From contig PYST01000216.1 in the NCBI GenBank assembly GCA_003049485.1, forward strand, positions 1-64,000: DNA of 64,000 nt. The letters run 5' to 3'. Shown piece by piece: positions 11,601 through 22,385 of the stretch. Both the position numbers and the translations under genes were made by a program. Source of the DNA: Ophioceras dolichostomum. Its lineage: Eukaryota; Ascomycota; Sordariomycetes; Magnaporthales; Ophioceraceae. How positions within the stretch are numbered: the first letter of the stretch is position 1; each line of letters opens with the position of its first letter. The notes beneath the pieces are model-generated. The model had not been told where the DNA came from. It was given only the letters and a program-made list of their open reading frames with translations, and made no database searches.

Positions 11601-12357
11601 GGTTTTCTTCCCTCTTTACGAACCGTCTCTCCACGTTTATCTCCCTCCAGCCATCGACGCGCTTTCCAAGCTGCTTGTGAGCAAGGAGCAGAATCGCGCC
11701 CACTTCAACAACATCTTCACCAGCGACGTGGTCCAGTCAACCCCCCACGAACTTCTCACGCGTGCTTTTGGCATGGCTGTCTCCGTCATCCCCGACCAGC
11801 CAAAGGATCCCCGGTCGCACAGCGTCGGCCCGTTGATGGAGCAGCGCAAGCCCATCCTCATGCAGGGCCTTCTCGCCGCGCAGACACTCGCCTCCCTCGC
11901 CCCCGGTTTCGAGTCCGGCCTGGCGCGGTCCTGGCTGTCGAGCAGCAACCACTTCGCGCAGAACCTCCTGCGCCTCGTCAGATTACTCGGCCAGCAGTTC
12001 GAGATCCCGCCCCCGCCATTACCGGCGCCTCCGCCGCCGCAGCCGCCAGCCCGCTCGGGCCGGGGGAGGGGAGGCGCTGCGGCTGCAGCCGCGGCTGCTG
12101 CAGCCGCCGCCGCCGCCGCAGCGCAAAAACAGCCGCAGAAGGACATGGACCTCGTGTACATCGCCGTCCTGGGGGTGGCTCTGCTGCGACGCCTCGCGGA
12201 GAAGGCGCGCGACCCGACCGATCCGGTCTCGACCATCCCGCCGAACGTGCTGCCGAGCCGGGACTCGCTGCTCGGAGCCATGCAGATGGTCAGCCCGGAG
12301 TGGACGCGCGAGGGGCTGCTTCAGCAGCTGGTGGCGTTTGCTGCGCTCGAGAGTTGA
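8674..12357 (+). CDS. SWI1: SWI1-type ARID subunit of the SWI/SNF chromatin remodeller
   Basis: A single uninterrupted ORF of 1227 aa. The first 480 residues are Gln/Pro/Met-rich, with QMPGQMPGG-like repeats and long poly-Gln/His runs at about 385-475. An ARID DNA-binding domain follows at about 481-575 (DQFMEKLVQFMNSRGM, VPLWNLRSAVSKHGG, LWKFDEAYF). The region after about 740 is well-structured helical sequence resembling the C-terminal armadillo-like domain of Swi1/BAF250 proteins (LICITTILRNLSFPEHNWNA). Near residue 1130 there is a poly-Ala run. The protein is expected to act in the nucleus as a targeting subunit of SWI/SNF. The start was chosen as the first ATG in frame after a pyrimidine-rich leader (ccgccagccATG). 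Yeast Swi1 has a similar Gln/Asn-rich N-terminus that can form the prion [SWI+]; whether this Gln/Pro/Met-rich version behaves so is open. Confidence 0.9.
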   Translation: MSSWMNEAAAAVPNHNGNGFGAHMNDPSQAAGAMMDPSAYMANPAQFNAGQFASPQQMLALQNGAMRNPSPSFPNPVYQTNPVIPSKRPRPREDSLAGSPRPAPGMAPTSRAETPQQGHFPNYPPQQQTPGQPSPYPHLQPNGSANATPSPIMSNQMRPGSVPQRVATTSPHPYSPAAANFAPQASPVPSDHGGTPQPNAYMQQGGFAPGFGQNFTPSPSPARPAPNQMAGQMPGPMDAQMGAQMRAQMAAGQMPGQMPGGQMIPQQMGQMPPQMGQLPPQMAPMFTGQLPQMQTMPPHMQQHLQQMQQMPQQMPQARNPAEQQKLMYQMQMQQRQYQQHQANMQVPPQMPGQGMPPNRSMMPRPQVPNGQMPPSAMRPQPGPSPMAPQQQQQLQHQQQHQHQQHLHQQHQQQQPQQQQQQQQQQQQSHEQQQQQQQQQQQRQQPQPPQPPQPQHQAQPQQQQQTPQAMAARMAQPQPSPDQFMEKLVQFMNSRGMALDPNPVVADRHVPLWNLRSAVSKHGGVRNVMQQNLWPHVANSLGFPPMQHPMVPGQLRQIYERNLWKFDEAYFSSRAKMQQQQQQGQQVPAQQQPPASLPGIPGTPTKIPPLHVQQMQQAQQGHPQMPHGPAQTPVKQTQQPAVNGFPTPQQAQAQAHQMNAMQPHSRNSVPRSVQGTPIQDEFPIQSPAQSKASRRSMSGTYPDHPMKVEPPPPAEPIVEEPRIYEPVVRRQDPTTFGGVQASLWMPYGKALMDARPDVPPLHALGNVDVQALCRSLQSGIRGEVRMALDTLATVSVAPPHPASRVEIDLSKCDELVQCLIDCAEDQVELLVESTVEVSDEVVIPPYEDVFRACKLENFTVRDVPIPGFPDYELDRAVDRLICITTILRNLSFPEHNWNALANETVVRFFCVVIRYMGTRNMLLRTHANTLDFMKDTVVILSNISTCIEVPGREQALSLLQFMLAFAPSPAPLLGSDRVFFPLYEPSLHVYLPPAIDALSKLLVSKEQNRAHFNNIFTSDVVQSTPHELLTRAFGMAVSVIPDQPKDPRSHSVGPLMEQRKPILMQGLLAAQTLASLAPGFESGLARSWLSSSNHFAQNLLRLVRLLGQQFEIPPPPLPAPPPPQPPARSGRGRGGAAAAAAAAAAAAAAAAQKQPQKDMDLVYIAVLGVALLRRLAEKARDPTDPVSTIPPNVLPSRDSLLGAMQMVSPEWTREGLLQQLVAFAALES
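9838..10070 (+). repeat. CAG/CAA repeat tract encoding poly-Gln in SWI1
   Basis: Nearly uninterrupted CAG, CAA and CAT codons. The mix of CAG and CAA breaks the perfect repeat and would limit slippage. The reverse strand shows long spurious Ala/Val-rich frames because of this tract. Confidence 0.85.
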
Positions 12358-13281
12358 GGCGTCTGCCGTCTGTCTGTCTGTCTGACCGACCTCTGGTGTG
12401 GCCTTGGTAGCCGCCGGCCTCACGGGGGCTCGCGTCATTGGAGAAGCAGTTCGAATTGTTTCGCATTATCAGCTTCTGGTCATATGCCAATTTTCTGTTT
12501 CCTACTTCTCTTTTACGTCTTTTTTTTTTTTTTTTTTTTTTTGCTCAGGATGGATAAGTGGAAGAGAGAGAGAGAGAGAGAGCGAGAGAAAGGACCCGCG
12601 CGAGTTGAGTTTAGCGTGCGGAGTGGTGTTGTTGTTGGACCCCACTGGGTAGACTTGAAGGGGTGATCAGGGAGAGGTTAGCTTGGGTTGTCTTTGTTTT
12701 GTTTCTTTGTTATCGTGTTTTGGGGCCTTACTGGGTATTCCGGAAAGATTGGTTATCGTCTTGTTGTGTGTTGTTTTATACTGTTCTGTTGTTTGTCGGT
12801 CGTCATTCGTCATCATCCGTTTTCCTTCCTCACTTCGCTTCTCACCTGTTACATGTCCAAAAAATAACCTCCTGTATATGAAACCCTCCAAAATCATATA
12901 TTCTTGCGTTGCTATTCCAAATACGGTGCTTCTACTGTGCTCGACTACGTGAGTCTAGATCCGGGGTGGTGCTTTTCCTTGGCGTCTGTAGATCCGGAGT
13001 CGTACTTCGCCTTAGCGTCTGGATTGTCTAATCACGGCATCACCAGGCTCGATACGACCACAGCTTCGCGCTGGGGCGCTCCGCAGGCTGCGAGGGAAGG
13101 TACCGAGTCCAAAATGGGCAACACTTTCACATGAGTATCCACCCTTTGGTGACACTATTTATACACAGCTCGCCACAATATTGTACAATGATGTAAATAC
13201 CGAACCTGCCCTGCATATATCGCCGCTCCAGGTGGTCGTTCGTTGCCTAGTTCCCTTCAAACGCCTTCACATATGACAAGA
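12358..13281. other. Convergent 3' region between SWI1 and mL49
   Basis: About 920 bp containing both 3' UTRs. Visible elements are a run of 23 T at 12520-12542, a GA-rich run at about 12564-12592, and GT/TG-rich sequence to 12800. No gene is seen. Confidence 0.7.
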
Positions 13282-13900
13282 CTAGAACCCCTTCGAAACC
13301 AGCCAAGCGCTCAGGGCATCTCTATGTTTTCCCTGTTCAACACGCAGAAAATCGTCAGCTTCGCGAACGTCCCATTCAGAAGCATCGCACAAGCGACGAA
13401 AACAGGCGGCTTCCCTAGGGACCACCACCATCAGGAAACAAACATACTTTTATGTGGATCGCGCCCGTGACGCCGTTTATCTTGACGTCCTCAACGGGGA
13501 ACCCCAGCTCGCGCACCATCTGGGCCTTCAGAGCGTGGCGGTCGCCCTCGATCTTCTTGAGCTCCGTCAGCTTGAGGTTCCCGCCGCGCTTGCTGATGTG
13601 GTACACGGCGAGGTTGTTGGAGGGCGTGCGACCCACGCGCCATGGTCCTTCGCGCCTGCTTGGGGCCGTTTGTGAGCTTGATGAGGAGGAGGCGGCGGAA
13701 GGAGGCGGCGGCGGCGCGAATCTGGAGGTTGTCGCTCTTGCTACTGGTGCTGTCGAGACATGTCTTCGTGATGGGAAGGAGGAGGAGGAGGAAGAGGCTA
13801 GGAGGGTTGGCGTTTGCGATCGTCGGACCAAGGCTGGACGGAGGAACGAACTGAGGGGTGCCCGGAGGACTACCCTGGCGGAGGAGGGAGGACCGAGCAT
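13282..13900 (-). CDS. IMG2: Mitochondrial large ribosomal subunit protein mL49 (Img2), 2 exons
   Basis: Exons 13900-13448 and 13332-13282, joined in phase 0, give 167 aa. The N-terminus (MLGPPSSARVVLRAPLSS, then Arg/Ser-rich sequence to about residue 75) is a typical mitochondrial presequence. The conserved core is WRVGRTPSNNLAVYHISKRG, then KKIEGD and GVTGAIHIKGKHRDALSAWL near the C-terminus. The last 16 residues come from the short second exon; without splicing the frame would run into CLFPDGGGP. The protein is a structural component of the mitoribosomal large subunit. It is divergent from eIF3e with 503 bp between start codons. Confidence 0.9.
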
Positions 13901-14403
13901 CGTGAGGAAGAGCTGGAGGGAAGGGTATCAAGTCGCCAAAAAATACGAAGCAGAAACACAATGAAGTCAACAACCAGGTCGATGTCGGTTCTCGACTCGA
14001 CAGAGATTGAGCTCCCGCCTGGTGACTAAGCACGCAGCTGAGGTTGCTTCAAATTTTGGGGCAGAAATCTCACCGCCCCACTCTAAAGCTTCGGAGAAAA
14101 CTTTATGCGGAAGGTTCGAAGATCCAATCCCACCCGCCGCACCAGAATTTCCATGCAAAAATACGCCCTGCCCCACGACCTTCACCCCACTATTTCCGAG
14201 TTCCCCTACCGACGACTATCGACCGCTTCCCTCGCGCCTTCGACCTCGAATCTCGCCAGTAGAAGAGCCGGAACCTCTCGTATTCTTTCGTCGCTTCGAT
14301 CACGCTCTTTCAATCCCGCGGCTGACCCTTCCCACTCTCTCCCTGGCAGGCGAAACTTTCCTTCATTCCACGACGACCTACTACCCTCCCTACCTTGCCC
14401 AAC
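13901..14403. promoter_or_regulatory. Shared divergent promoter region of mL49 and eIF3e
   Basis: 503 bp between two opposed start codons, both encoding translation components. CT-rich stretches lie just before the eIF3e ATG (cttcattccacgacgacc and onward). No TATA box is evident. A bidirectional promoter is inferred from layout only. Confidence 0.5.
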
Positions 14404-15917
14404 ATGGCGGCTCCAACAGAAGCCGAGCCCGCGTCGTTCGCCGAGTTCGACCTCCTCCCGAAGCTGGTCAGCCACCTGGACCGGCACCTGATCTTCCCCC
14501 TGCTCGAGTTCAGCAGCAGCCAGCTCTACGACGAGGACAGCGACGTGCCCAAGGACAAGGACAAGGCGCACGAGATCACCAAGGCCAAGTTCGAGCTGCT
14601 GAAGAAGACCAACATGACCGACTACGTCGCGAACCTGTACTGCGAGCTGCACGGCGTCGACAACCCCCCCGCGGAGTTCGGCGAGAAGCGCCAGAAGGTT
14701 ATCGCCCGGCTGGAGCAGTTCGAGAACTCGGTCAGCAAGCTGCGCGACCTGCTCGACCGGGAGGACGTCGTGACGAGCCTGCGCAGCGACAAGGTTGCCA
14801 ACTTGGAGTTCCTTAAGAAGGAGCACGAGGTGCGTCGCGTTGCTTGTCTTTTTCTCTACTGGAATGGAGTAAAATGCGTTTCATTTTTTTCCACAGCGGA
14901 AAGGAGGAACGGCTGCGAGACAAGACAGGCGAGGATACATGTCTGGGGCGGGTAGAGACCGATGCTAATAATTGCGGACTCTTTTTCTTTTGAGATCAAC
15001 AGGTCACAATCGACATGGTCAACGCGCTCTACGAGTTCGGTAACTTCCAGTACAGCTGCGGCAACTACCCGGCGGCGGCCGAGCTGCTGTACCAGTTCCG
15101 CGTCCTCTCCACCGACAACGACAAGGTCACGGCGGCCACGTGGGGCAAGCTCGCGTCCGAGATCCTCGTCACCAACTGGCCCGGCGCGCTCGAGGAGGTC
15201 AAGAACGTCCGCGAGGGCATCGACTCCAAGTTGTTCGCGAACCCGCTCGCGCAGCTCGAGCACCGGACCTGGCTGATCCACTGGTCGCTCTTCCCGCTGT
15301 TCAACGACGAGGCCGCGCGCGAGCCGCTGCTGGAGATGCTGTTCTCACCCAACTACATCAACACGATCCAGACGTCCTGCCCCTGGATCCTGCGGTACCT
15401 GGCCGTCGTCGTGATTGCGGGCAGGGGCCGCGTGCGCAACACGGGCGCGCACCAAAAGCAGCTCAAGGACATCGTCCGCATCGTGAAGCAGGAGGGCTAC
15501 GAGTACTCCGACCCGGTCACGGACTTCGTCAGGGCGCTGTACATCGACTTCGACTTCGAGGAGGCGCAGCGCCAGCTGCCCCGCGCGGAGGAGGTGCTCA
15601 GGTCCGACTTCTTCCTCATGTCCACGGGCGACGCCTTCGTCGACGCGGCGCGCCACCTGTTCTTCGAGAGCTATTGCAAGATCCACGCCCGCATCGACCT
15701 CCGCCGGCTGTCGGAGCAGCTGGGGCTGAACGTGGACGAGGGGGAGAAGTGGATCGTGAACCTGATCAGGGACACGCGGCTGGACGCCAAGATCGACTTC
15801 CAGGAGGGCACGGTCGTCATGAACCACCCCAACAGCAGCGTGTACCAGCAGGTCATCGAGAGGACAAAGGGGGGGTTCTTCAGGACGCAGGTCCTCACTG
15901 CTGCTGTGGCCCGGTAG
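14404..15917 (+). CDS. INT6: Eukaryotic translation initiation factor 3 subunit E, 2 exons
   Basis: Exons 14404-14829 and 15003-15917, phase 0, encode 446 aa, the usual length of eIF3e. The N-terminal eIF3e helical domain is seen in FDLLPKLVSHLDRHLIFPLL and KFELLKKTNMTDYVANLYCE. The second exon starts VTIDMVNALYEFGNFQYSCG. The PCI domain occupies roughly residues 230-410, with RLSEQLGLNVDEGEKWIVNL and DAKIDFQEGTVVMNHP, the characteristic winged-helix end. The protein is part of the eIF3 complex in the cytoplasm. The intron (173 nt) uses GTGCGT and ends caacag. The frame stays open past the donor, so without splicing the product would be truncated. Confidence 0.93.
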
Positions 15918-17009
15918 GAACGGGCCAAGGTTGTTACGTGAGATATGATTTTATTTATTTCGTGCGCGTTTTGGAGGGCGAGATTTTCCTTAAAAGTTTC
16001 CCCCTTCTACTTGACTTCTTTTTTCTCCTTCTTCGTCATCGCTCTCTGGTTGTTTCAGTGGCGGACGACGGGGATAAACAATGGGAGACGATGGATGGGC
16101 AAAGGAAAGGAGGCGGTGCATCTGATGAGGCGTTCAGGTCTTGCCTTGGGTTATTTTCTTTGTTCCATTTGCCCTAGGTCTTAGAGCGACGGATGCTGCT
16201 TGGGACGCACGCCGTCCTGGCTGGTGTGGGATCTGTCAAAAAAAGAGTTGTTGGTTGTAGCATGGAATTTTCTTGATCATACTTTTCGCGCGTTGTCCTC
16301 TCCGCCTAGCCTAGGCAGCCCCTTTTTTCACTTAGGAATGGCCTGGAGCGCAGAATCGCGACAGAAGTTGGCGAGGAGATGCTATTGGACATTGCTGAAG
16401 TTTGTCTGTGCCGCTAGCTCCAAGCCCTCGATCGCGGGCCGGTTCCGCAGCCGGTTCCCCCGCGTGGCTTCCCTGGCCTAGATCAATCTTCAGGGTCTGC
16501 CGATTGGCTGATCCCAACTGGCCTTCACGCGTCATAGGGTCAGTCGACTGGTGGCTGAGCTTTCGTCCTCTAGCCATGTGGCCTAAGGACATGCCTGATC
16601 GGGTTGAGCATGAACCTCGAAGCCTCATCGTCTGTGCTCCTGGCGTTGGTGACTGGGTTAGCTTCGTCGCCGAGCCCATCTATATCGGGGGCGTCTGGCT
16701 CGGGGACTAGCCTGAATGCCACCGGGAGATCGACGAGCTAGCTTAGACTGGGCAAGATTTTTTTTGTTTGCAATTACCACTAGCGCTTTGGGGGTATGGC
16801 CATTGAGTCTATCCTGCTGACGAACGCCGCGGTTTCCTTTCCTAAGTCCAATCGTCCACTCCCGCTCCCGAAGGTAGGTATGTACAGACGTCGGGGCCAG
16901 AAAAGAAACTATTACAACCAACTAGCCCGCCAGGCTGACGGCGATCACCGTGGCTTGAGCCCGGCAGCTGCCAAGGCTAAGACAAGGTCGCCTCCCCCAC
17001 CCATCATCA
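15918..17009. other. Convergent spacer between eIF3e and GH16 gene
   Basis: About 1.1 kb holding both 3' UTRs. No ORF with a recognisable motif and no repeat longer than the short direct repeat of gcagccggttcc near 16440-16460. Confidence 0.6.
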
Positions 17010-18313
17010 TCAATACTGGTACAACTTTATCGAGTTGAACAGCCAGTACGACTCGGTGTAATGCGAAGGGTTCGCGCCCACGAAGGCGTTGCAGGTGACG
17101 CCTTTGGAGGCCTGGCACTCGGGGCTGTCGCGGGTCTGCTCCTTCCAGTCGTAGATGATGTCGCCGCAGAAGGTGAGGTTGATGACGATGGAGAGGCCGT
17201 TGAACCGCCTGGCCACGTCGCACGACCTGCCCGCGCGCATCTCGGCCTGCGGGGTCCCCCACCTGGTCACGTTGGGCTTTCCGGAGGTGATGTCGGACGG
17301 GATCTTCGCCCTGGGCCAGAACCAGACCCGGATGCCGTACGAGTCGACCTGCGTGGCGTACACGCCGCCGTTGCGCGTGTTGAAGCGGGTGCCGTACGAG
17401 TTTTGGTCGATGTCTTTGCCGCAGCCGTCGCTGGAAGAGAAGAAACGGGGGAAAAAAAAGAGAGAGCGCTGGTCAGTCACAGGCTTGGGAGTAAGGGAAA
17501 AAGGCGAGGGGCTTAACTTACTAGTTCCAACCGCTGTCGCAGCCGTTTTTGATGCTGCCGCCGAGGTTGCAGTCCTTCCGGACCTCATCTCCCGTCAGGT
17601 TCGGGAAGGAGCAGGATCCACACGTGTGCGCCGACACGGTGTTTTGCGACTGGGTGGGCCAGCCGTTGCCTTCGACGATGTCGATCTCCGCGTATGGGTC
17701 CTCATCAAAGTCGAAGAGCCAGCTATGTTTTGTTCATGCCGCGTTAGCATCAAGTAAAAAATTGGTGGTCGTCTCGATGACAGATGTCATTCGCCCTGGA
17801 GATTTACGGTACTTACAATGCTGGCCACGCACCGCACGCGTTGCCGGGCATGTGCTGGATGTCGGCGACGAGCAGGCCCTTATCGAAGGTCTGCTTGGAC
17901 TCGAGCCGCACGGCCCGCCTGCCGACGCCGTTCGCGGGAACCTTGGTCTTGTTGTCGGCGCCGATGTACATCTGGTTGCCCTTGTACGAGATCAGGCCCG
18001 TCTTCCAGGCGTCCGTGGCATTGACGTAGTCCACGAAGCCGTTGGTCGGCTCGTTGACGCCCATAACATCCTTGAAGTAGGCCCGCTGCGCAGTGTTATG
18101 TGTCCATGTTAGTACTAGACTTGGGATACGAGCAAGGAAGGAAAAGTTGTGGCTGGCCTTTCGGTCACTTACATCGCGGACGTAGAACTGGTCGAAGAAG
18201 TTGGTCGAGCGATCATACGACTTGACCATCTTAGGTATGCCTGCTGTCTGCGCCGTTGTGTGGCTGACTATGACGGCCAGGACGGCGACGCTCGATGCCA
18301 GGATGGAATACAT
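17010..18313 (-). CDS. Secreted GH16 family glycoside hydrolase (mixed-linked / beta-1,3(4)-glucanase-like), 4 exons
   Basis: Exons 18313-18173, 18085-17817, 17722-17522 and 17430-17010 give 343 aa. The first intron contains a good branch site (gtactaac). The N-terminus MYSILASSVAVLAVIVSHTT is a signal peptide with probable cleavage after AQT. The GH16 catalytic signature ExDxxE is present as AEIDIVEGNGW, with nucleophile, Asp and acid/base at about E149, D151 and E154. The flanking NACGAWPAFWLFDFDEDP and DSYGIRVWFWPRAKIP are usual for fungal GH16 enzymes with a jelly-roll fold. Several Cys pairs and N-glycosylation sequons (NATD, NLTG) fit secretion. The likely substrate is beta-1,3 or mixed-linkage glucan of fungal or plant walls; the exact specificity cannot be assigned. 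The protein ends LFNSIKLYQY with no GPI signal. Confidence 0.87.
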
Positions 18314-19576
18314 GGCTGTTGATGATGATGACGGTGCTGATAAAACGAAGCGCGCTGTATCTATCCAACGAACGACCTTTGGTTGAGAGTAATGATGACG
18401 ATGAGCGAGTGACAGATGGCAGTCTTTTTGTTTTCTCTTCTCTCCTGACAGTAGTTAAACCCGAAGAGTAAGAGGGGAGACGTGTCTCGCTGAGTGACGC
18501 CTGGTAACGAAGGACGCAGGGGAGGCCATTCAAAGTCACTGTCGAGCCCAACACAGATCTCTTGCGCGGCCGCCCAAGAATGAGCGCGTGAAGTGCGTTT
18601 TATACAATTGCACGATACGGCCGCCATCCATTGCCCCACTAGTCCGAGAGACTGAGGCAACAGCGGCAGCGATGACGCGCGAACAAAAGGAGAAAGGTCA
18701 AAAAGAGAGGATCCATCATCAGCCAATCGGTGGCCAGCATTCCTTCAGCGACCAAAGTGGTGTTAGCGGAGGTGCGGTGTGTTCAAATCGTGGTGGCTTC
18801 TTCATTCACCTGCCGCACTCTTGGTGAACTTTAAAAATCCTGCTCAAAGGGGGAAAAAAACGCGCCGCCCCTGAACCTGAATGGCTTACCCACGCGCCAC
18901 GTTCTCGCGGCGGACTCCCCGGACAGCGGAACCAGGCTCGATCCGTGCTCTAAAGACAAACTAGCTGACAAAAAAACGAACCATTGAAGACTTGATCTAA
19001 GCACTGGGGCAGCTATGGACTAGATCGGCGGAGGCGTAGTCTCGTCGCCAAGGCCGACGCCGATGCTGGGCCACACATGGCAGCGCACCGCACAGACAGA
19101 TAGCAGACCCAAAATCCCCTGCTTCCCAGCCCATCCAGCAAATGTCAGCCGCCTCGCACTGGCGGGTCGCTCTCCCGCCGACAGCCAATTGATAGACAAA
19201 CGAAGCTCCCGGGCCTATCTCACCTGCCTCGGCAAGCAGGAAGAAGTACTAGGCGCCAGGGTTAGTAACATGTTAGCAGGGAGGTTCCAAGAAGACCGAC
19301 GCTGGTCGTAGGCCCCGCTCTGTAAAGGTCGGGCAACGTAGCTTATCCAGCTTTGGCCACGGTGTAGTTGCCCAGGTGCGTGGCAGTCGACTTCGGTCAA
19401 AGGAAGAAGAGAAGACCCATCCGACCCGCAAAGTGTCTTCAGGTTCTGGAAGGTCAGAGATCTCTGATGCTCCTTTCTGTTCCTGGCTTTGCCGACCGAA
19501 CTAAGAAAGGAGGCAATAAGACAAGGAAAGGGGCGAGTGGGCTGGAATTGGTGACTAGTGATGGGCTCGGCCGGAA
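18314..19576. other. Spacer with GH16 promoter
   Basis: About 1.26 kb. The GH16 promoter should lie at 18314 onward. No ORF with recognisable coding character was found. Confidence 0.5.
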
Positions 19577-20854
19577 CTACATCAGTCCCTTGGGCTCGAA
19601 GCCGATCTCGATCGTGGCAGCATAGACTGTACGGACCTCAAACCCCAGCTGTATTTAAGGTCATGTAAGTTGACAGGGCCATTGTGGCACCAACCAAGAC
19701 GTCAGATCGGAGACTCACCTTTGCGCGTGCCCATAAGAGAATGATCTACCCAGCTTGCAGAGACTCCAGGAAGCCGACGCCGTCGCCGGTTCCCGTGCGG
19801 TCGGTGGCCTGATTCCGGTCGTCGGATTCCTGGTCGTCAGATCTCCAGTCAACCCGGTAGGTGCGCGGAGAAGAGCCGCCCGTCACGGGATGAATATGCC
19901 AGAGCACGCTCATCTCTTTCGGGTAGTCGTACTCAGCAACCACATCTCGCTCCACGAATCGATATCCCTTCTCCCAGAGCTCCTTTTCCGCCTTCCTCAG
20001 GTGTCTGTAAACCAGCCAAAGCCCGAGCTTCCTCCTCTTCTCAGCCTTTCTCATACTTATCAAGCGCTCTTCCGTGAAGTCCGAATTCGCAAGCTCCTTT
20101 GTGAGCGCCTTATCCTCGACTGAGCCATTGACTAGTGGCCGCACGATGCTCGCCTCCCACCACACATGACTGTTCTCGCCCGTCGCATCCATTTCGGATG
20201 TACTACCGTCACCAGAGGACACCTCGGACAGATCCCCTGATCGCATCTGGAAGCTAACATATCGCACATGAAGGGTATCGGGCGGCAGAGGTTTGGTCGC
20301 GAGGTAGACTTCGGCGGAGTGCACAGGCCAGGATCCGTCAAAAATGGGACTCCAGTCGGGTGGCGGGTCCAGAGATTCCCCGCCGAAAGCGAGACGCCGG
20401 TGGACCCCGGCCACCCGAGTGGGAATGTAGTCAGCGAGTCGGAGAATATGCAGCGCCAGCTCCGCTGGCAAGTGGGTGGGTTTCGGGCCGCCGCCGCCGC
20501 CATCATGGTCGCTGCGGCCGCTCCTGTTGCTATCACGGATGACAAAGCCCTCCAAGGTCAGGCGTACGATGGCGACGTCAGCGCAAGTTGGGACAAAACG
20601 GGAGCCGTCATTCCTGCCGTTTTGAGCGAGACCGTGGAAGTAGCCCGCATTGGCGGGGGAGAAGTCCGACTCAAAGGAGCTGTCATAACCCGAGGCTTCA
20701 GAGTCGACCGTCGGCGTACCAGTCCCGGAACCTCCTGTTCACTGGCAGCGTCGATCCGCCACACGCCGTCGTGCAGGTCGCCACCATCAACAGTTGGATT
20801 GATATCGGAACCGGCGGGGGGAGACATCGCTTCTTGCTCGTCGGCGAGAGACAT
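19577..20854 (-). pseudogene. F-box-like family member, copy 1 (frameshift and premature stop)
   Basis: The core frame 20555-19746 carries the family signature: ADVAIVRLTLEGFVIRD, F-box-like LPAELALHILRLADYIP, HVWWEASIVRPLV, KGYRFVERD, WHIHPVTGG, TYRVDWRSDD and GFLESLQAG. Two lesions are seen. A likely start at 20854 (MSLADEQEAMSPPAG) is in a different frame from the core, with the shift needed at about 20720-20750. A TAG at 19746-19748 follows LQAG, where the other copies continue GDVIVLWARA. Beyond this stop, the remaining coding sequence (LWARAK), a donor at 19718 and a 72-nt last exon (19648-19577, ending in IEIGFEPKGLM) are intact, so decay seems recent. A 5' intron instead of a frameshift cannot be excluded. 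Function unknown; see copy 2 for the family. Confidence 0.7.
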
Positions 20855-21162
20855 TGCTGCTTGCTGCTTTCATGGGCGCTTCGAGGGGAGTAATAGAACT
20901 AAAGGTGGCACGAAGGAACGAAAAGCGCGGTGGTTCTCTCAGGTTCCAGGCAGCTCACGGAACAGGCCGGAGCCAGGTGGCTACTCAGATTGGAAGCGGG
21001 ACTACCTGGAGAGAAGAGGGAAGGAACGGCCCAAGACCGGAATGTGGGGGTTCTAATTGGCCGATAAGACGTTCTTGCCCGGATGGACCCCTTTGTACCT
21101 TCCTACCTACACCTTCCCCCTGGCGGATTTGCAAGGAATCAACAATCAGCCTCCCCGTTAGG
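20855..21162. other. Short spacer between copies 1 and 2
   Basis: 308 bp. Nothing recognisable beyond the presumed promoter of copy 1 and the 3' UTR of copy 2. Confidence 0.5.
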
Positions 21163-22385
21163 CTACAGAGTCATTTTGGGCTCATACGCGACCTCGATCG
21201 ACGCTGCATCCACCTCGAGGTACCACGTGTGCTTCTGTCATCGAAGTTATTATCAGTGAGAACCAAAATGCCTCGGGGTCCCATCGATGATATGGAAAAA
21301 TAAATGACGAAGGGAAATGGGGAAGACGAAGTGTTTGAACAGGTCCTCGGAAGGATGGTGTGGTCGGAACTTACCCTAGCACATGCCCACAGAACGATAA
21401 CATCCCCTGGTTTTAAAGCTTCCACAAAGCTGCGGTCCTCGCCCCCATTCGGCCTTCTACCACTATCACCATCATCAACACCGTCGTCTGTGCACTTGCG
21501 GTCACCACCGCCCTGTTGATCTGCTGTCCAGTCGACGCGATGCCAACGCTTGGGTACTCCCTCCTTGTCGGTGTGGACGTGCCAGATCCGACTGCGATAA
21601 ACGACCCACGCTGTTGAGTCCCGGGCCTCGAGATTCGGCAAGTCGTCAGACCGTTGTACAAAACGATAGCCGATGTCTCTAAGCATGTCTTCGGCTTCTA
21701 CTATGCCCCTGAACGCCGGCGGAGGCCCCTCCGAACGCCTCAACTCTTCGAACGTCTCCCTCCCGGCATCCCCTGCCTCACCTCCACTCTTCCCCTCACT
21801 CTCCTCTGCGGGTGGCGGTGGACGCACAATGGTCGCCTCCCACCACAGGTCATGCGGGATTGCGAAGATCCAGGTGTCGACATCGTCCCGGGCAGGAGTC
21901 CTCACGGAGCGCATGCGGAACGTGACGCGCCGGACGCGCCGAGCGTCCGCCGGCACGGCATCAGCCACGACGTAAGGCACCGCCGTCTGCGTCAAGCATT
22001 GGAGGATTGGGGTGGGGTTGTTGTCGCTACGGCTCGCCACTAGGGATGACGACAAGACCCTGGTTGTGATGCGGAGGGGCTTGTCGACCCGGCTCGTCTG
22101 CACCGGGACGTAGTCCGCGAGGCTCAGGATGCGCAGTGCCAATTCCGTGGGGAGGTGGCGGGTTGTTGTGGTGGTGGGAGAGCCGTCGGTGCAGCTGTGA
22201 TTACCATTAGCACCGTTATCACCACCGCTGTCACGGATGGCAAGACCTTCCAGGATCCGCCGGGCGATCACAACGTCAGCGCGGGAGGGTAGGTGGGAAT
22301 GCCCGTGTTCGGAATCGAGTCCGTGTTCATCATCATCATTTTTGGCAGAGGAGGCCAATGGGGTGGCGCGCAGATCCTTCTCCAT
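21163..22385 (-). CDS. F-box-like family protein, copy 2 (intact), 2 exons
   Basis: Exons 22385-21375 and 21234-21163, phase 0, give 360 aa. The start at 22385 (MEKDLRATPLASSAKND) directly follows a long CT-rich leader; the open frame upstream of it is leader sequence (poly-Phe from the CT tract) and was not used. Family features: SRADVVIARRILEGLAIRD, then LPTELALRILSLADYVP (F-box-like LPxELxxxIL helix), a beta-rich middle with RRVTFRMRS, LWWEATIVRP, DIGYRFVQRSD, WHVHTDKEG, WHRVDWTADQQ, and GDVIVLWACAR before the intron. The last exon adds DAASIEVAYEPKMTL. F-box proteins recruit substrates to SCF ubiquitin ligases, but only the first helix is convincing, so the role is uncertain. It is the only unbroken member of the local five-copy cluster and lies head-to-head with copy 3. 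Confidence 0.72.

Noticed and set aside
15140..16177. 345-codon plus-strand open frame overlapping eIF3e
   Set aside because: It is a shadow frame of the GC-rich eIF3e exon with Ala/Arg/Gly-rich composition and no motif.
18373..18726. Open frame on the minus strand upstream of the GH16 gene
   Set aside because: No motif and it overlaps the presumed GH16 promoter.
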